Shown here: positions 48,182 through 60,066 of the stretch, in pieces | Layout: each line of letters opens with the position of its first letter | Numbering within the stretch: position 1 is the stretch's first letter | DNA from: Larus michahellis | Taxonomy: Eukaryota > Chordata > Aves > Charadriiformes > Laridae | Reading direction: 5' to 3' | DNA: 64,000 nt | NCBI RefSeq assembly: GCF_964199755.1 | Contig: NC_133906.1 | Coordinates: 15,659,378 to 15,723,377 of the forward strand | Translations under genes and position numbers: made by a program | The notes under the pieces: model-generated | What the model was told of the DNA's origin: nothing | Database searches by the model: none | What the model saw: the letters and a program-made list of their open reading frames with translations, nothing else

Positions 48182-48277
48182 ATGCTGTCATACATACTCT
48201 TCTCTTGTTTGCTGCTCTCTGTGCACGCACAGAATTGCAGCGTCCGTGAAATTATCCGGTATACAAATCGTCTACTT
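48182..48277 (+). CDS. IL9: IL9 exon 1 (signal peptide and helix A start)
   Basis: Encodes 32 residues ending I-R-Y-T-N-R-L-L before GTAAGTGG. Confidence 0.9.
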
Positions 48278-50458
48278 GTAAGTGGCTGTTTAGCACCGTA
48301 ATTCTGTAAGAATGCATGCTTGTAAAGTAGATGATAATAAATAACTGATTTCTCTCTTGTTATTCTTGCAGGAGGAAAGGTCTCTAGGTTGCCCATGTAG
48401 GGAGACAGCTGGCAGTGTGAGTACATCGCTTTGAGACTCTCGTGAAACTAAACAAAAATGTACTTGTGTGTTGAATGCTAGCAATGCTGGATTTTAATGC
48501 TCACTCTTTTCACTTTCAGTCATGTTCATGTCTTCCCATTGCTGAGGTAAGTCTGGTTTTTTTAAGCTACTGTAGTTGTTCAAGAATTTCAGTATTAACT
48601 GAGTTTAAGTTTGTTCACTTTGCTCCTTATACAACTTTTGCTTTCGGTTATGAGGAAGATTTTAATACACCAGTAGCAGCAAAACTGAGCGTGATGAATA
48701 GTGGTGGAGAGGGAAGCAGAAGTCCTCCCATTACCAGTGCAACCAGAACCAAGCCCAGAGTCAGGCAAAAGTCTTCTGTGGGCTTGACTTACAAATCAAG
48801 AGATACATGTTCTTGCTTTGAAAATCTCCGCAAGACCTTGTTTTATGGTTAGGTGCCCAGTGAACCTGGGCCAGAGATGTCCGGCCTCAGATGCTCAGCT
48901 CTAGGTGTAGCCATTTTTGTAAGCCTCCTCAGATATGGTGAAACCCCGCATTTGCTGAAACTATACTTCAAAGAGGTTACTTTTACGGTTCAAGGTTTTC
49001 TGAGAGATGTGACAGGTGTTATTATACATGATATACAGGCACACATGATAATTCGGTGTTTTACAACCCCCCAAAGTTCTTGTATCAGTTTTCAATAGAA
49101 CACAAAATATATTACATTTAACTGTGACTTGCTGCCGTGTTTAGGACTACATATTCTTGCTGTAGATAAACACAAAATGTATTCTATTTTTTTCTAATGC
49201 CTTCTTCATTTAACAGCCTGGCCATGAATTGGCATGCTTTGTGGAAGGAACCGAACACATGCGGCAAAACAACTTATCTTCAAACACAATAATTGAGTGG
49301 CTTAATCGAATCTTTCAGGCTCAACGGGACAGAAACCTCTGTGAAGTAAGACTTTTCTTACTCTTCCATAGCTCTTGGTCTATCTTCTACAAGAGAGAGG
49401 GTTTCTGATAATTTAAATATTTGTAGCTAAGTGTTGGATTAATTTCAAATTTGTTTTAAATCCTCCTTTTATGCAGGAGCCAGATATGATAGCTGCAACA
49501 CGTGTGAGGCAATGGAAAGCTATTAAAATTGGCAGAGGAAGCAGGGAGATGGGTTCTGCCCTGCTGCGCTCTTGCCCGTCTCCAAACCCCTTTAGCATGA
49601 GGACCTGTCACTACAGATCTCTGGGAGAGGAGCTTTATTTAAATCACTTTTCTATTTTCCTTTCTCAAACTGTGTTCTTAGGCTAAATAGTAATGATATA
49701 AGACCAGAGAGATGAGCAGAAGCAGCGTGGCTGGGGACAGGCAGGCAGAGCCACCTCCTCTTCTGGAGCATTAACTCTACCTAAGCTGCAGTTTCTTCAA
49801 GGATACTTGGGCATGAAATACTGCTGTGAACTGCAGCATCTTCAAACTTGTGATGATGCTCCAGAAGACTCCTGGATCCCCAGATGAGTTTTCTGAGGCA
49901 GTGAAACATCCTTTATTTACACACTGAGCAAAACTGTTGTGTAACTCAGTGAGCCGGGGAAGAGGCTGGTGGTGCAGTGTCTCGAGCTCCTTTAAGCTGG
50001 TTTCAAACTTGCAAGGGGGAATATTGTTAGAGTGACACTGCAACACCGAGCAGGGCCACTGCCCTCGTCTTACCCAGCTTCTTAAACTGCTCTACCTGCC
50101 CTGTTTCCCGTGTTGAAAGAGCCTACTTCGAATGACTTCATTTATAACTATATGACAGTCCAGCCTCCACCTTCTTAGTCACCACGAAAAGCCGTTCTTA
50201 CAGTCACTGCTCTAGGAACAGTTCTTAAGGAATTGTTTTTGAAATCCTTGCTTAGCTCCAAAGAATGTGTATTTTAACTGTTTCATCTAAGCCCTTTATT
50301 TTTTTATAAAATCTTTGGTAACTCAATCTTTGTTCTTTCTTCCATCACAGAGCCTGGCACGTGGGAAGCAATGCCAGTACAAGACCAAGGGAAATGTGAA
50401 GGAATTTTTGAAAAAAATCCTGCAAACGTATCAAGCAATCAATAAACGCAGAGCTTAA
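48182..50458 (+). CDS. IL9: IL9, interleukin-9 (five exons, complete)
   Basis: Coding exons 48182-48277, 48372-48416, 48520-48546, 49217-49345 and 50351-50458 are all phase 0 with GT-AG introns, giving 134 residues. The plan matches mammalian IL9: a signal-peptide exon, two tiny Cys-rich exons of 15 and 9 codons, a long helical exon and a final exon. Residues 1-16 (M-L-S-Y-I-L-F-S-C-L-L-L-S-V-H-A) form a signal peptide with cleavage expected before Q-N-C. The mature part has eight cysteines (N-C-S, G-C-P-C, S-C-S-C, A-C-F, L-C-E, Q-C-Q), two fewer than I recall in mammals. Possible N-glycosylation sites are N-C-S and N-L-S. IL-9 is a secreted four-helix, common-gamma-chain cytokine made by T cells and innate lymphoid cells, acting on mast cells and epithelium. 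An in-frame ATG at 48170 would add four residues; I prefer 48182 because it has A at -3 and a cleaner signal peptide. Position just after SLC25A48 supports the call. Identity to mammals is low, so gene structure carries much of the weight. Confidence 0.9.
48372..48416 (+). CDS. IL9: IL9 exon 2
   Basis: Fifteen codons, E-E-R-S-L-G-C-P-C-R-E-T-A-G-S, between TTCTTGCAG and GTGAGT. The C-x-C matches the C-H-C of mammalian exon 2. Confidence 0.88.
48520..48546 (+). CDS. IL9: IL9 exon 3 (nine codons)
   Basis: S-C-S-C-L-P-I-A-E between CACTTTCAG and GTAAGT. A nine-codon exon with C-x-C-L-x-I parallels the mammalian exon 3. Confidence 0.88.
49217..49345 (+). CDS. IL9: IL9 exon 4
   Basis: Forty-three codons from P-G-H-E-L-A-C-F to D-R-N-L-C-E, between TAACAG and GTAAGA. 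It carries the N-L-S glycosylation site and an amphipathic helix (I-I-E-W-L-N-R-I-F). Confidence 0.9.
50351..50458 (+). CDS. IL9: IL9 exon 5, with stop
   Basis: S-L-A-R-G-K-Q-C-Q-Y-K then helix D (V-K-E-F-L-K-K-I-L-Q-T-Y) and a basic tail, TAA at 50456-50458. Confidence 0.9.
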   Translation, partial: SLARGKQCQYKTKGNVKEFLKKILQTYQAINKRRA

Positions 50459-50522
50459 AAAAAAAAAATTAAAAATGATTTAAAAAACCAAACCTCTTCA
50501 ATAAGAAGAGGGAACAGAAATG

Positions 50523-50540
50523 TTATTTATTGTATTTATT
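50523..50540 (+). promoter_or_regulatory. IL9: AU-rich element in the IL9 3' UTR
   Basis: Two ATTTA cores (50525-50529 and 50534-50538) sit inside a U-rich stretch. Such elements mark short-lived cytokine mRNAs for deadenylation and decay. Confidence 0.75.
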
Positions 50541-50583
50541 GTCCACCTGAAATATAAAAGGTGGAAATAACAACTGCTAAACC

Positions 50584-50589
50584 AATAAA
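50584..50589 (+). terminator. IL9: IL9 poly(A) signal AATAAA
   Basis: The first AATAAA after the stop codon, 126 bases downstream, giving a short 3' UTR. Confidence 0.75.
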
Positions 50590-50609
50590 ACTATAATTTA
50601 CATAAGCAT

Positions 50610-52812
50610 CAAAAGGATTCGAGAATCTTCATTTTATAGGTTTTATATTTGCTGAAACCTGTGTTTGTACCAGTGAGTGTTAAGATGTTTCTGCAGAGCT
50701 CTGGTCCAACAGTTTCCCTCACGTGAGATGCCACAGCAAAATGCCCATGGGCTCGGGAACTTGAGTTTGCGCCAGTTCCCCTTCCTGTCCCCAGGACAGA
50801 AGTATTTGTGGACTTCAGATTCAAACAGAAATTCTAGGTTTCTTTCTGCCTCAGTTTTATTTTTTGATAACATCTACACACCATTCACTTTGCTTCTTTC
50901 TTGCAAGGTTGCAGATTTTCCTGCTCATAGCCGCTATTATTTTTTTTTCTTCTAAATATTCAGCAGTAGAGAATTCATGAACATCTTAATATACAAAAGC
51001 AAGACCATACCCAGGGTTAATTATAAGTTCTTAATGGGCTTGTGTATTTGCAACGTGTGAACAAGTTTCTTTCTCAGGATGTATTTAACACTGGCTTCAA
51101 AGAAGAGCTTTCTGTAGTGCCATGAGCTCAGATATGCTTCTCTATCACCTCTCCACTCAGCTCAGCAGAAACAAAAGAGGCAAAAAGGGAGCTTTGCTGG
51201 AAAAAACCCAAACATAAAGGGAGACGCTTATCTCAGCAACCTATTCCAGCCTTTCGAGTAGTTTCTTAGATCTCTTCACACAAGGGAAAATCCCAACCAG
51301 GTGAGAGACGGTCAGATTTCAGCTCCTTTGTGCCTCAGAGAGGAATAAAAGAGATGAGGCATCGTAACAGGGCTGCCTTTGGATGGAGGATCTTAAAAGA
51401 ACTCAGACATCATTTCTTCACCACCTCCACTGTAATATGGTGGATTTTTCAGACTTCAAGGAACGTACAATAAGGTATATAATTTCCTTTCTTTTTTCAA
51501 CATTAAGTGTGATATTGATGGGATGAACGTGTTTCTAGGATCAAAAGCAGGACGGAAACACTCATCAACTATATCAATATTCTTAAGGTTTCCATTAATA
51601 TGGGCTTGGGGGAAAAGAGAGAACTAGATTATAGAAAATGCATCTGAAAGAACTGGATAAAAGGAGTTAAACTTATGTAATATATATCAGATCAAATGCA
51701 TTTCTTGATGTGCTCCTCCCACTTCGTTCAAATACAGTAAGAAGATAATAAATATTAAAATACAAAAGACTATTTTCTGTGGTAACGCCTATGCAGATGA
51801 AACCAAGAAATTTCATCTTTCTCACATTTTCATATCTTCCTACTTCTTCTACTCCAAATTAAGCTCAGACAGCTTTCTACTAAATAACTGTTTTTTTGGA
51901 TTCTAATGCAAAGAAAAATCACCCACATTTCTGAGAAGTCAGCAAAATGTTTACACATGCCTTAAACAGAAGAAAAAAGCTCATTAACCTCCATAGATCT
52001 CAGTGAATCTATGACGTCAGGTCTCAAATTTCCAAATATTGCCTCACGGAATACTGATACTCAGTCTTGTTAATATTTTCCAAGTGCAAGTGCAAGCTAC
52101 TTCAGTGTTTCCACAATGCTTTGATTCTCATATCTTTGTGTGTGCAGCTCACCCGCATTGTGTCTCGTCATAATCTGTAGCAAGCGTAAAATCTGAAAGA
52201 CATTGATTCATTTTTATAGATGCGCAAAAAACTTCCCGGGTTAGAATTGCAGACAGCTGATCTCAACTGTGTGTTTAAAGCAACTGCAAGGAAAAAGAAG
52301 ATTCTTGGTCGAATACTTTTACTCCCCAAATGACTTAATTAGATTTACGAAATAAATACAGTAATTGTGAAATCGTAGCACAAGAAAAAGACACATCATA
52401 ATTCAGTTCTACCCAACATAAGCTGGCAAGAGTCAAATGTACTCAGTCGGCTTCCAGTCAAATCTCTTCTGCAAGGCAGTAATAAGAAACTCTCGCACAG
52501 AATTTGAAAAACCCAACCAAACTTACTAAACTGTGGAAGATATATCTGCAAAATATCTATTCATCTGATGCCTCGGTTTGCAATCTGCCTGAGAGAAACG
52601 ATCGCTGTGTGCTTAAAGCATTCACTGCAGAATTGTGCAACCTGAAATAAGAGCCTCCACTGCCGTCTCTCACCGTACACATACCCCTTGTATCTGTGAG
52701 CTGATGCCAAGCGTTTGCTCGCACCAGTGACCTCCCCCAACCCCTGCGATCTACAGTCCAGGAAAGGTGACAGTCCTCCATCCTTGAGTAGTTTAGACCT
52801 CTGCCTCCCCGC
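50610..52812. other. Noncoding intergenic stretch downstream of IL9
   Basis: AT-rich, no exon with recognisable product on either strand and no clear repeat family. Confidence 0.5.
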
Positions 52813-52888
52813 AGGTATATTCAGATCTTCTCCATGGGCCTGTAATGCCCAGGTATATTCAGATCTTCTCCATGGGCCTGTAATGCCC
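52813..52888. repeat. Perfect tandem duplication, 38-bp unit, two copies
   Basis: The unit at 52813-52850 (starting AGGTATATTCAGATC and ending TAATGCCC) is repeated exactly at 52851-52888. Perfect identity implies a recent event. The first copy follows CCTCCCCGC, so AG ends of acceptor type are also duplicated. Confidence 0.95.
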
Positions 52889-54340
52889 TGTGAGGTTTCA
52901 CAAGCCCCCAGGGCAGCCTTGTGGGAAGGTCTGGATGTCTCTTGGCAGGACCAAGCATCCTCCAGCCAGCCCTGGGCCAGCCCTTGAGCAGATGTGGGAC
53001 CCTGCAGGTCCTCCCCACGCCTCTTCTCTCTCTCTCGTTTGGTTCACAACAGGATTGTGAAACTGACAGACAAAACCAAAAGGAAACTAATCCATTGAGG
53101 TAGATAATTACCGTAACAAGTCCTTTTCTGGTTATCTCAATTATCTTTCTCTAGCAGCTCTCTAGCAGAACGTGTCATACTATGCTCTTTCATGGAGAGG
53201 ATGTGGCATAGGGCCGGGGGGGAGACAGAGGAGGTGAAGAAGGTCAGAAATTTGGTATACAAGATGACTTGCCTGCACAAAGAGATTTTATTGTGGAAAA
53301 GATATACAATGGGAATTAATAATCAATCATGATTTTAGGAAAGAGCCCTTCTTCCAACCATCCAACCTTGTCCAGGTGTTCATGGCAAGGTGTGTCCTTG
53401 TTTTCAAATATTACAGTTCTGCACTTGCCTTGCTTCTACAACTAACATCAGGAAAAGGAGGCTCTGAACACTATTTGCTTTATGATTTCTGAGACAGAAA
53501 CCCTCGATATCTGAGGACACAGGGCAGGAGTGACTACTTTCTGCAAACTGGAAAGTAACACCATTATCTCTGTACATAGCACCTCTTTCTTCAGGAATGG
53601 TCTCATGAGAGTTAAGTGTTGGGAATGTGCAGGTCAATTCCATACCCCATATCACCACAATCATATGATTTTTCCACATTAGCATGAAGTAATGTTAAAG
53701 TTTATGTTATGAACAACCCGAAGACATTTGAGAAGCTACTTTACTCTTCAGTGAGGAAGAATTCTCGAATCCTGCTGTACCAGCCAGCACACAACCCTTT
53801 CTTTGAAAGGTATTTACTGACAGCACTCAGCCAGAAGCCCATTTGCAAGACATGCAGTTCCACGGTAGTATTTTCTTAGTTCGTGCATCCACTTGGCAGC
53901 ATGGCTGTTACAAAACTTTTAGTGTTGTCTTCAGAAACCTGCCTAGGACAGCTTTATATACTTGAGTCTCTGCTACGATACTTATCACATCAGAAGAACA
54001 GCAGGAGAGCCAAAGCTCTTGGGCTCTGGTCCGCTACCCCTGATTTTACACGACTCCATGACCTGCTGCAGGACAAACCCAAGTCATAAGCAGTGTCAAA
54101 GATCTAATAAGAAGCTGTCTCCAGCTCCAATGACAGACAGGCAAACAGTGGTTTAGAAGATACTTTTGGAGGGACTATAACTGCCCCGCTGCCTCTGGTA
54201 TGTTGTTTTTTTCTGAGTCTCTTGCACCCCTGGAAGAACAAGTCTGGTATACGCCATGCTATGGGAAGGAGAGGCACTGAGCTGCCATTCAAATGCTTCC
54301 CCTCATAAATCACACTCGGTATTTAAAAGCAGTTTTACAT
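52889..54340. other. Noncoding intergenic stretch
   Basis: No supportable exon or named repeat. Short frames on both strands only (up to 93 codons at 53404-53685, minus). Confidence 0.5.
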
Positions 54341-54390
54341 ATTGCTATAAGAAAGCTGATCTTATATTGCTATAAGAAAGCTGATCTTAT
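54341..54390. repeat. Perfect tandem duplication, 25-bp unit, two copies
   Basis: ATTGCTATAAGAAAGCTGAT plus CTTAT is repeated exactly at 54341-54365 and 54366-54390. Confidence 0.95.
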
Positions 54391-56514
54391 CTGGCTAATC
54401 CTCACAACACCCTCCTAAGGCATGTGGACAAGCCTCACTCTTCTAGTTTTACAGAAAAGCAAGGAAACAAGAGTTTGATGAGACGGAGAACTCATTTCTC
54501 CCCAACATCCTGCATTTTACAATTGTCTGAAACTGATAGTGTTTGCTTGCACAGCTCAACACACACCAGGGTTTAACATCGCCAAGATACAAACGATAGC
54601 ACACATAATACCAGGTGGTACTAACGGAAAGGCTACAGCCAAAGTAACTACCATTTCCAGGCTGTTTTCCACCCAGATAAGCCCATACCTGCCCACAGCT
54701 ACTTATAGCTCCCTTCCCATCTTCTTTATTGGTCTTCCACTTTTCATTCAATCCACTAGAAAAATCTCCAAAAGTTAAAACGAAAAATTTCCGGGACTTT
54801 TACGTGCATCTCTCATGGAAGCAACCATGGTGATTTATAAATTACAGCATCTTCATGGACACAATAGTGTAAGTTTCACCCCAAGCACCAGTTCAAACAG
54901 TAATCTTTTGTGGCCTTGTATGAACTTCTCTAAATAATCCTGAATGTTCACACTACTGTTATGAGATACAAGATAAATGTTGTCTTCTTTCTGCTGAGAC
55001 ACAGAATGGGTTATAGCTCAGCAGCAGCAGGGCTCAGGCAACCAAAGGAGTGAAAGGGCTGGAAAGAGAAGGCAAAATGCTTTGCTAACACACCACCTAG
55101 ACTGCCATAATGGCCTTTTTTCCTGATTCACGTACTGGCTTTAAAAATCAAAGATGCTGAGAAATGAACGATGTTTCTGAATTGTTTCTGCTGTCTTAAA
55201 TCTAGTAGTGTAGTAATATGTGAAACAATCCTAAGATTATATCAGGTTATAATCTAGAAAAAGTGACAGTAAGTAAGAAACTACAGTAAAGACATTTTTC
55301 CATGTAAAATACCAATGAGATTTTTTCACTCGTGTCAGAAATGGCATCATCAAGAGACTTCACAAGAAAACAGATGCCCTTGATTTGTTTATTGCGTTCA
55401 TGTAGGTAGTTTTTAATTGGATAACTTTCAGACTAAATAACTATTTTCCAGGGGTAATAGGTCAACAAAAAGCCCAGGAGTGAGGGGAGTTTCCCCTGAC
55501 TCCCCACAAAATTGGAATTATAAAAAGAACAAAATAAGAGGGAAATCATGACTTAAGAGATGCAGATAATGATCAGCCTACTTCTGACTTTGCAAGCAGT
55601 CTGTGGGAGAGAAGAGAGATATTCTGTCTGACACTGACTTCAGGCAGGATATAAATCAGCCATTGAGATATAAGATTGTTCCACGGTGGCAGAAAATGTT
55701 TCTCACTCTCATTTTGCAGTGCTCCCATCCACCTGACATCATATTATTAAGTAAAATGCAATAGAAAGGAAAGCATGAAGACTTAAAGATCCCCACAGGG
55801 TATTTTCTAGCAAGGTAGCCGCAATAAGAAATAAAGGCTATGGGGTTTTCGAGGAAGGCAAAGTGCAAAACTCCATTTAATTGTTGCCAGGTATTTACAG
55901 GCAAACACCCTTAAGGATTACTTGCTTTAGCACATCTCAAACTGATTTAAGAAAACAGGCATTTAGAACCCATTGATCCCCTTCACTGGTGGCTGACTGA
56001 GGCAGCAAAAGTTGTGGAACAGTTCTGGGGAACAGGGAAGGGAAATTTAGGTGTTTTAAAGCGTGGTCTCCCCGCTCCTTGCAGACTCTGCGATAATGAT
56101 GGGCCACGGAGGACAAGATGGGCAGGCGAAGGATAATTTTATACAGCTTTCACCATTCCAATAATCCTCTTACTAATCTATGTGCAATTAGGAAAAGCTA
56201 TGTGCATATAGCACACATTACGCGTATTTTAATATAATGCCCCCATTTACATGGGGCACGAAGATGAGGGGAAAAAAAGTGGCAAGATTGTAGTGGAACT
56301 CTTGTGTTTGGTGGAAACTGCTGCTCAGCATTGCTGATGGAGCTGTTCTTGCATCAAACCCTGGGACTGACTAGAAGACCAGAAGATCCCCATGACTGAT
56401 GAAAATTTTGTTCTCTGCTTATTGCCTCCTGGAGGGGTGCAGCAGGTAGAGAATGCTGGAGCATCGGAACAACCTGCTTATGGGGAACCAGAGCTTCCCG
56501 GACAGTAAATTGAG
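54391..56514. other. Noncoding intergenic stretch
   Basis: AT-rich sequence with no recognisable exon. The 100-codon minus-strand frame at 54449-54751 has no known domain. Confidence 0.5.
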
Positions 56515-57030
56515 TGTCCTGGTTTCACCTGACACAGCATTAATTTTCTCTCTAGTGGTTGCTGTGTTTTCAGATTTGGTATGAAAGGAATGTCAATAAT
56601 GCATATTGTTTTAGTTGTTGCTAAGTGATGTTTATACTAGTCAAGGCCTTTTTTCAGCTCCCCGTAGAAGCTGAGGAGAACAGACAGAATGATAGAATGG
56701 CCAATGAAATATTCCATACCATAGATGTCACTCTTGGTGTATAAATGGGGGGTTGGCTGGGAGTGGCATCCACAATCTCTGCTCAGGTCAGGCTGGGCAA
56801 CCAATTCACCGGGCGGTGAGAGTGACTTGTGTCTTGTATATTCTATTATTATTATTATTAATTTCCTTTTCCATTATTGTTCTACTAAACAGTCTGTACC
56901 TCAGCCCATGAAGTTTTTTTCCTTTCCCCTCCTTTTCTCCCTCTTTTCCCTACCCTTCTAGGAGGAGTGAAAGGAGGAGCAAGCGAGAGGTTGCGTGGTC
57001 CTAGTTGCTGGTTGGGGTTAAACCATGACA
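56515..57030 (+). mobile_element. Solo LTR of an avian ERVL-type endogenous retrovirus
   Basis: The segment starts TGTCCTGGTTTCACC and ends GGTTAAACCATGACA, the ends of a common avian ERVL LTR. Inside are the family's TTTTAGTTGTTGCTAAGTGATG block, the ATATTCCATACCAT segment, a TATAAAT at 56740-56746, an ATT/TTA microsatellite at about 56848-56863 and a pyrimidine tract. It is 516 bases. Flanks TTGAG (56510-56514) and CTGAG (57031-57035) look like a 5-bp target duplication with one change. No internal retroviral sequence lies on either side, so it is a solo LTR left by recombination. Confidence 0.9.
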
Positions 57031-57035
57031 CTGAG

Positions 57036-58665
57036 AAATCCCCTTGCATGAGGGTAAACCATCAGGGTACCGGAGCAGCAGGGGGAAGAGGTGCGTATTG
57101 CAGGAATGCTCCGCTGCCAGCCCCAGGACTGCAGACAGCAAGGTAATACCAGCCACAGAAATGAACAGAGAATTATACCCTACTCTTACTTTATACTTTT
57201 TTTATACAATGAAGAGGAACTATGAAAAAAGGAATGAGGAAAACCTCTGTCTGAACATGTACAAGAGAGATGCATCAGGAAGTAGTCGGCAGAGGCGTAC
57301 GGAAGCCTAGTCTGATACTTGTATGCCACTAGAGGTATTTTAACAAGATGACATGTCCTAGCAGGGGTCATTCTCTTGAATACAAAGGCCTTGTGAAGAC
57401 ATTTAAAATGTACTGAGTCAAAATACAGAATTCCTGTCTTAAACAAAGTAACTGAACTTCTTGGCAAGCAGAGTGACTATAATAGCAATAGAATGTCCAA
57501 AAATCCTCCAGGAAAGTGAAGGTCAAGAACCTGACCAGTGCTGACAGCTTTGCCACCTGCTGTCCTCAGGAGGTGATCCTGCAACTAGAAAATACCGGGG
57601 CTTTGGAACAACCTGGCTGTGCTAAATAGTTTCCAATGCAGGAATCACGGGGATATACAGGACAGAAAACTGTCCAACCTAAAAATTATCCTTCATTTTC
57701 CATCTGACTCTTCATACAGCCGGGAGAGGGCGAAGAAGAACAGGACTGTACCCTCGCCGGGTGCCCTCAGTTAAGTAAGTTTAGGCATAGCATGAAATTG
57801 TCCTTGGACAGCTGGCAGTTTTTCTGCTAAAAAAGGATGATTCTAAGTGCGTTCATCAAAGGTATGTTTTCAATCAACACCCAGGTAAGTACTTTTGGCA
57901 ACATGCTTCATCTTCTTCAGATTTATCAATAATGAAAGGAAAGCTGGCAGAACTACAACTCCTTACAAGTCTTGTCTGACATGATAATGGATGGTTTTAT
58001 AATGAACTCTTACAAAATCTAACTGAATCTTTTCCATACTAAATGTATGATCTAAATGGCTGTGTCCTCAAAATAGAAATGTCTTCAAGCGGATCCATCT
58101 ATTCATAATCCCACTGGAAAATTTATGGAAATTTTTTTCATTTTCAGCAACTGAAAGCTAAGGAAAACCTCCTCTTTTTGAATGAGGTGTTCTAAGAAAA
58201 CCTTAGGAGAATGAATAAAAAAGGCTAAATGTTCTTTGTTCCCATTCAATTTTTCCTTGAAGTTTCTTGGAAACAAGCAAACATTTCCACATGGTTCTGC
58301 AGTTGGCACTCTTCTTGAAATGAAGTTCAGTTAACACCATGCTTTGGTTTTAGTTCGCACTTTGGTAACTATATATTTGCAGTCACCCCACCCACAATTC
58401 CCAATCAAGCTGGAATACCAGTTATTGCAGATTAATCCACAAGGATGAGAGCGGCTACAGCCCAGGCTCACAGAATAACAACAGTATCCTATCACACACT
58501 CTTTTCCAAGAGAGACCATCCAGTCCTATAATTTGGCTGTATTTATTGCAAGAAGACACATATACACAAGTGAAACGCATCTCAAAGTATATTGAGACAA
58601 AAATCAAGCCCAGAATCAGCAACAGCACACAAAAATATTACAGCAGTTAGAAGATACAGCCTCGA
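57036..58665. other. Noncoding intergenic stretch
   Basis: No supportable exon or repeat. Short frames only. Confidence 0.5.
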
Positions 58666-58883
58666 GAGGGTCTTTACCTTTCTCACAGTGGTTAGACACT
58701 GGAATAGGCTGCCCAGGGAGGTGGTGGAGTCACCATCCCTGGATGTGTTTAAGACTCGTTTAGATGTGGTGTTAAGGGATATGGTGTAAGGGAGAACTTT
58801 GTAGAGTGGAGATGATGGTTGGACTCAATGATCCCAAGGGTCTTTTCCAACCTAAATGATTCTATGATTCTCTGATTCTATGA
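58666..58883 (+). repeat. CR1 LINE 3' fragment, sense
   Basis: It carries the ORF2 tail ([13 protein letters not shown]) in the frame 58592-58789 and ends with CCAACCTAAATGATTCTATGATTCTCTGATTCTATGA. The noncoding tail resembles the subfamily of the 46.3-kb copy more than that of the intronic copies. Confidence 0.94.
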
Positions 58884-59807
58884 CAGTGTGTTTGTGCTTC
58901 CATCCCAGTTGCGGTACCACGTGGTAAGTTCCAACAGCATGAGACATGTTCATGACTGTACACCTGGCTTGAGGTCCAACCTTATTATTTGTAATTTTCT
59001 TGGACTATTCCCAGACTTTTAAGATCTTCAAAATTAGATTGAGCAAACTTTCTTATCCTACCGAGTTAAACAAACAGAACAATGGTATGCAGGTGTGGTG
59101 CAATTAAATTAATAATTAGATCGTTTAATAAATCAGATGTGCAGATTAGAGATAATGATTAGTTACATGTAACCTTCTCTTAGAAGTTTCAAGACCAGCA
59201 CCCCTACCATCTATCAAAACTGACAGACATCCATATGATTAGTGGTTCGGTAAGCAAGCTCAGGTTGGGAAAGCTGCCTTCTCCTATCTACAGAGTCTTT
59301 CATTGCATAAATAAGAATCAGCTTCACAGAATCCACTCTGTGCTTCTTGGAACTTGCATACCTCTCCAAGAACCTAGTCCCAAATCCCAAACGAAATACA
59401 TAACAGTTCTTCTAGGAATCAGCAGGACACCTCTTTTCTCAAGGGTCCCAAATTCACTGCAACTCACCACCAACGTGTGCCCCAACATCCACCACATCTG
59501 TAGCAGGGCCACCAGCCATGGGGGAGATGTTCTTCATGATGCTATATTTGAAGGGTAGCAGTTGTACGGAAAGAAACCTTGAAGAGAACTAAGGAACTCA
59601 CAAGGCTAGAGGACAAAATGGAAAATGTGCAAAATGGACATGATACATCTGAAAGACAAACCAACCAGGACTGCATGCTGCAACTCTTACCCTATTATGT
59701 AGCTCATGCTGGCATAGTGCAGTGGGTTTGCACCACTTCCCAGCCATGGGATAAGCTAAAGGGCCACTATAATTTGTGCTCAAGACAGCAGTATTTAACG
59801 AACCTGT
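58884..59807. other. Intergenic spacer between two CR1 copies
   Basis: The 107-codon plus-strand frame 59235-59558 has no recognisable product, and nothing else stands out. Confidence 0.4.
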
Positions 59808-60066
59808 GTGAGGGACAAGGGGCAATGGTCACAAGCTGGAACACAGGAAATTCCATCTCAACGTGAGGGAAAACTTCTTTCCTTTGAGGGTGGCAGAGCC
59901 CTGGCGCAGGCTGCCCAGAGAGGTGGGGGAGTCTCTGCAGACATTCCAAACCTGCCTGCACGCGTTCCTGTGCCACCTGCTCTGGGTGACCCTGCTCTGG
60001 CAGGGGGTTGGACTAGATGATCTCCAGAGGTCCCTGCCAACCCCTATCATTCTGTGATTCTGTGAC
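59808..60066 (+). repeat. CR1 LINE 3' fragment, sense
   Basis: It runs from AGGGACAAGGGGCAATGGTC through the ORF2 tail (GGCTGCCCAGAGAGGTGGGGG) and the GTTGGACTAGATGATCTCCAG block to the end TCATTCTGTGATTCTGTGA. The GATGATCTCCAGAGGTCCCT tail matches the subfamily of the long intron 4 copy. Confidence 0.94.
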
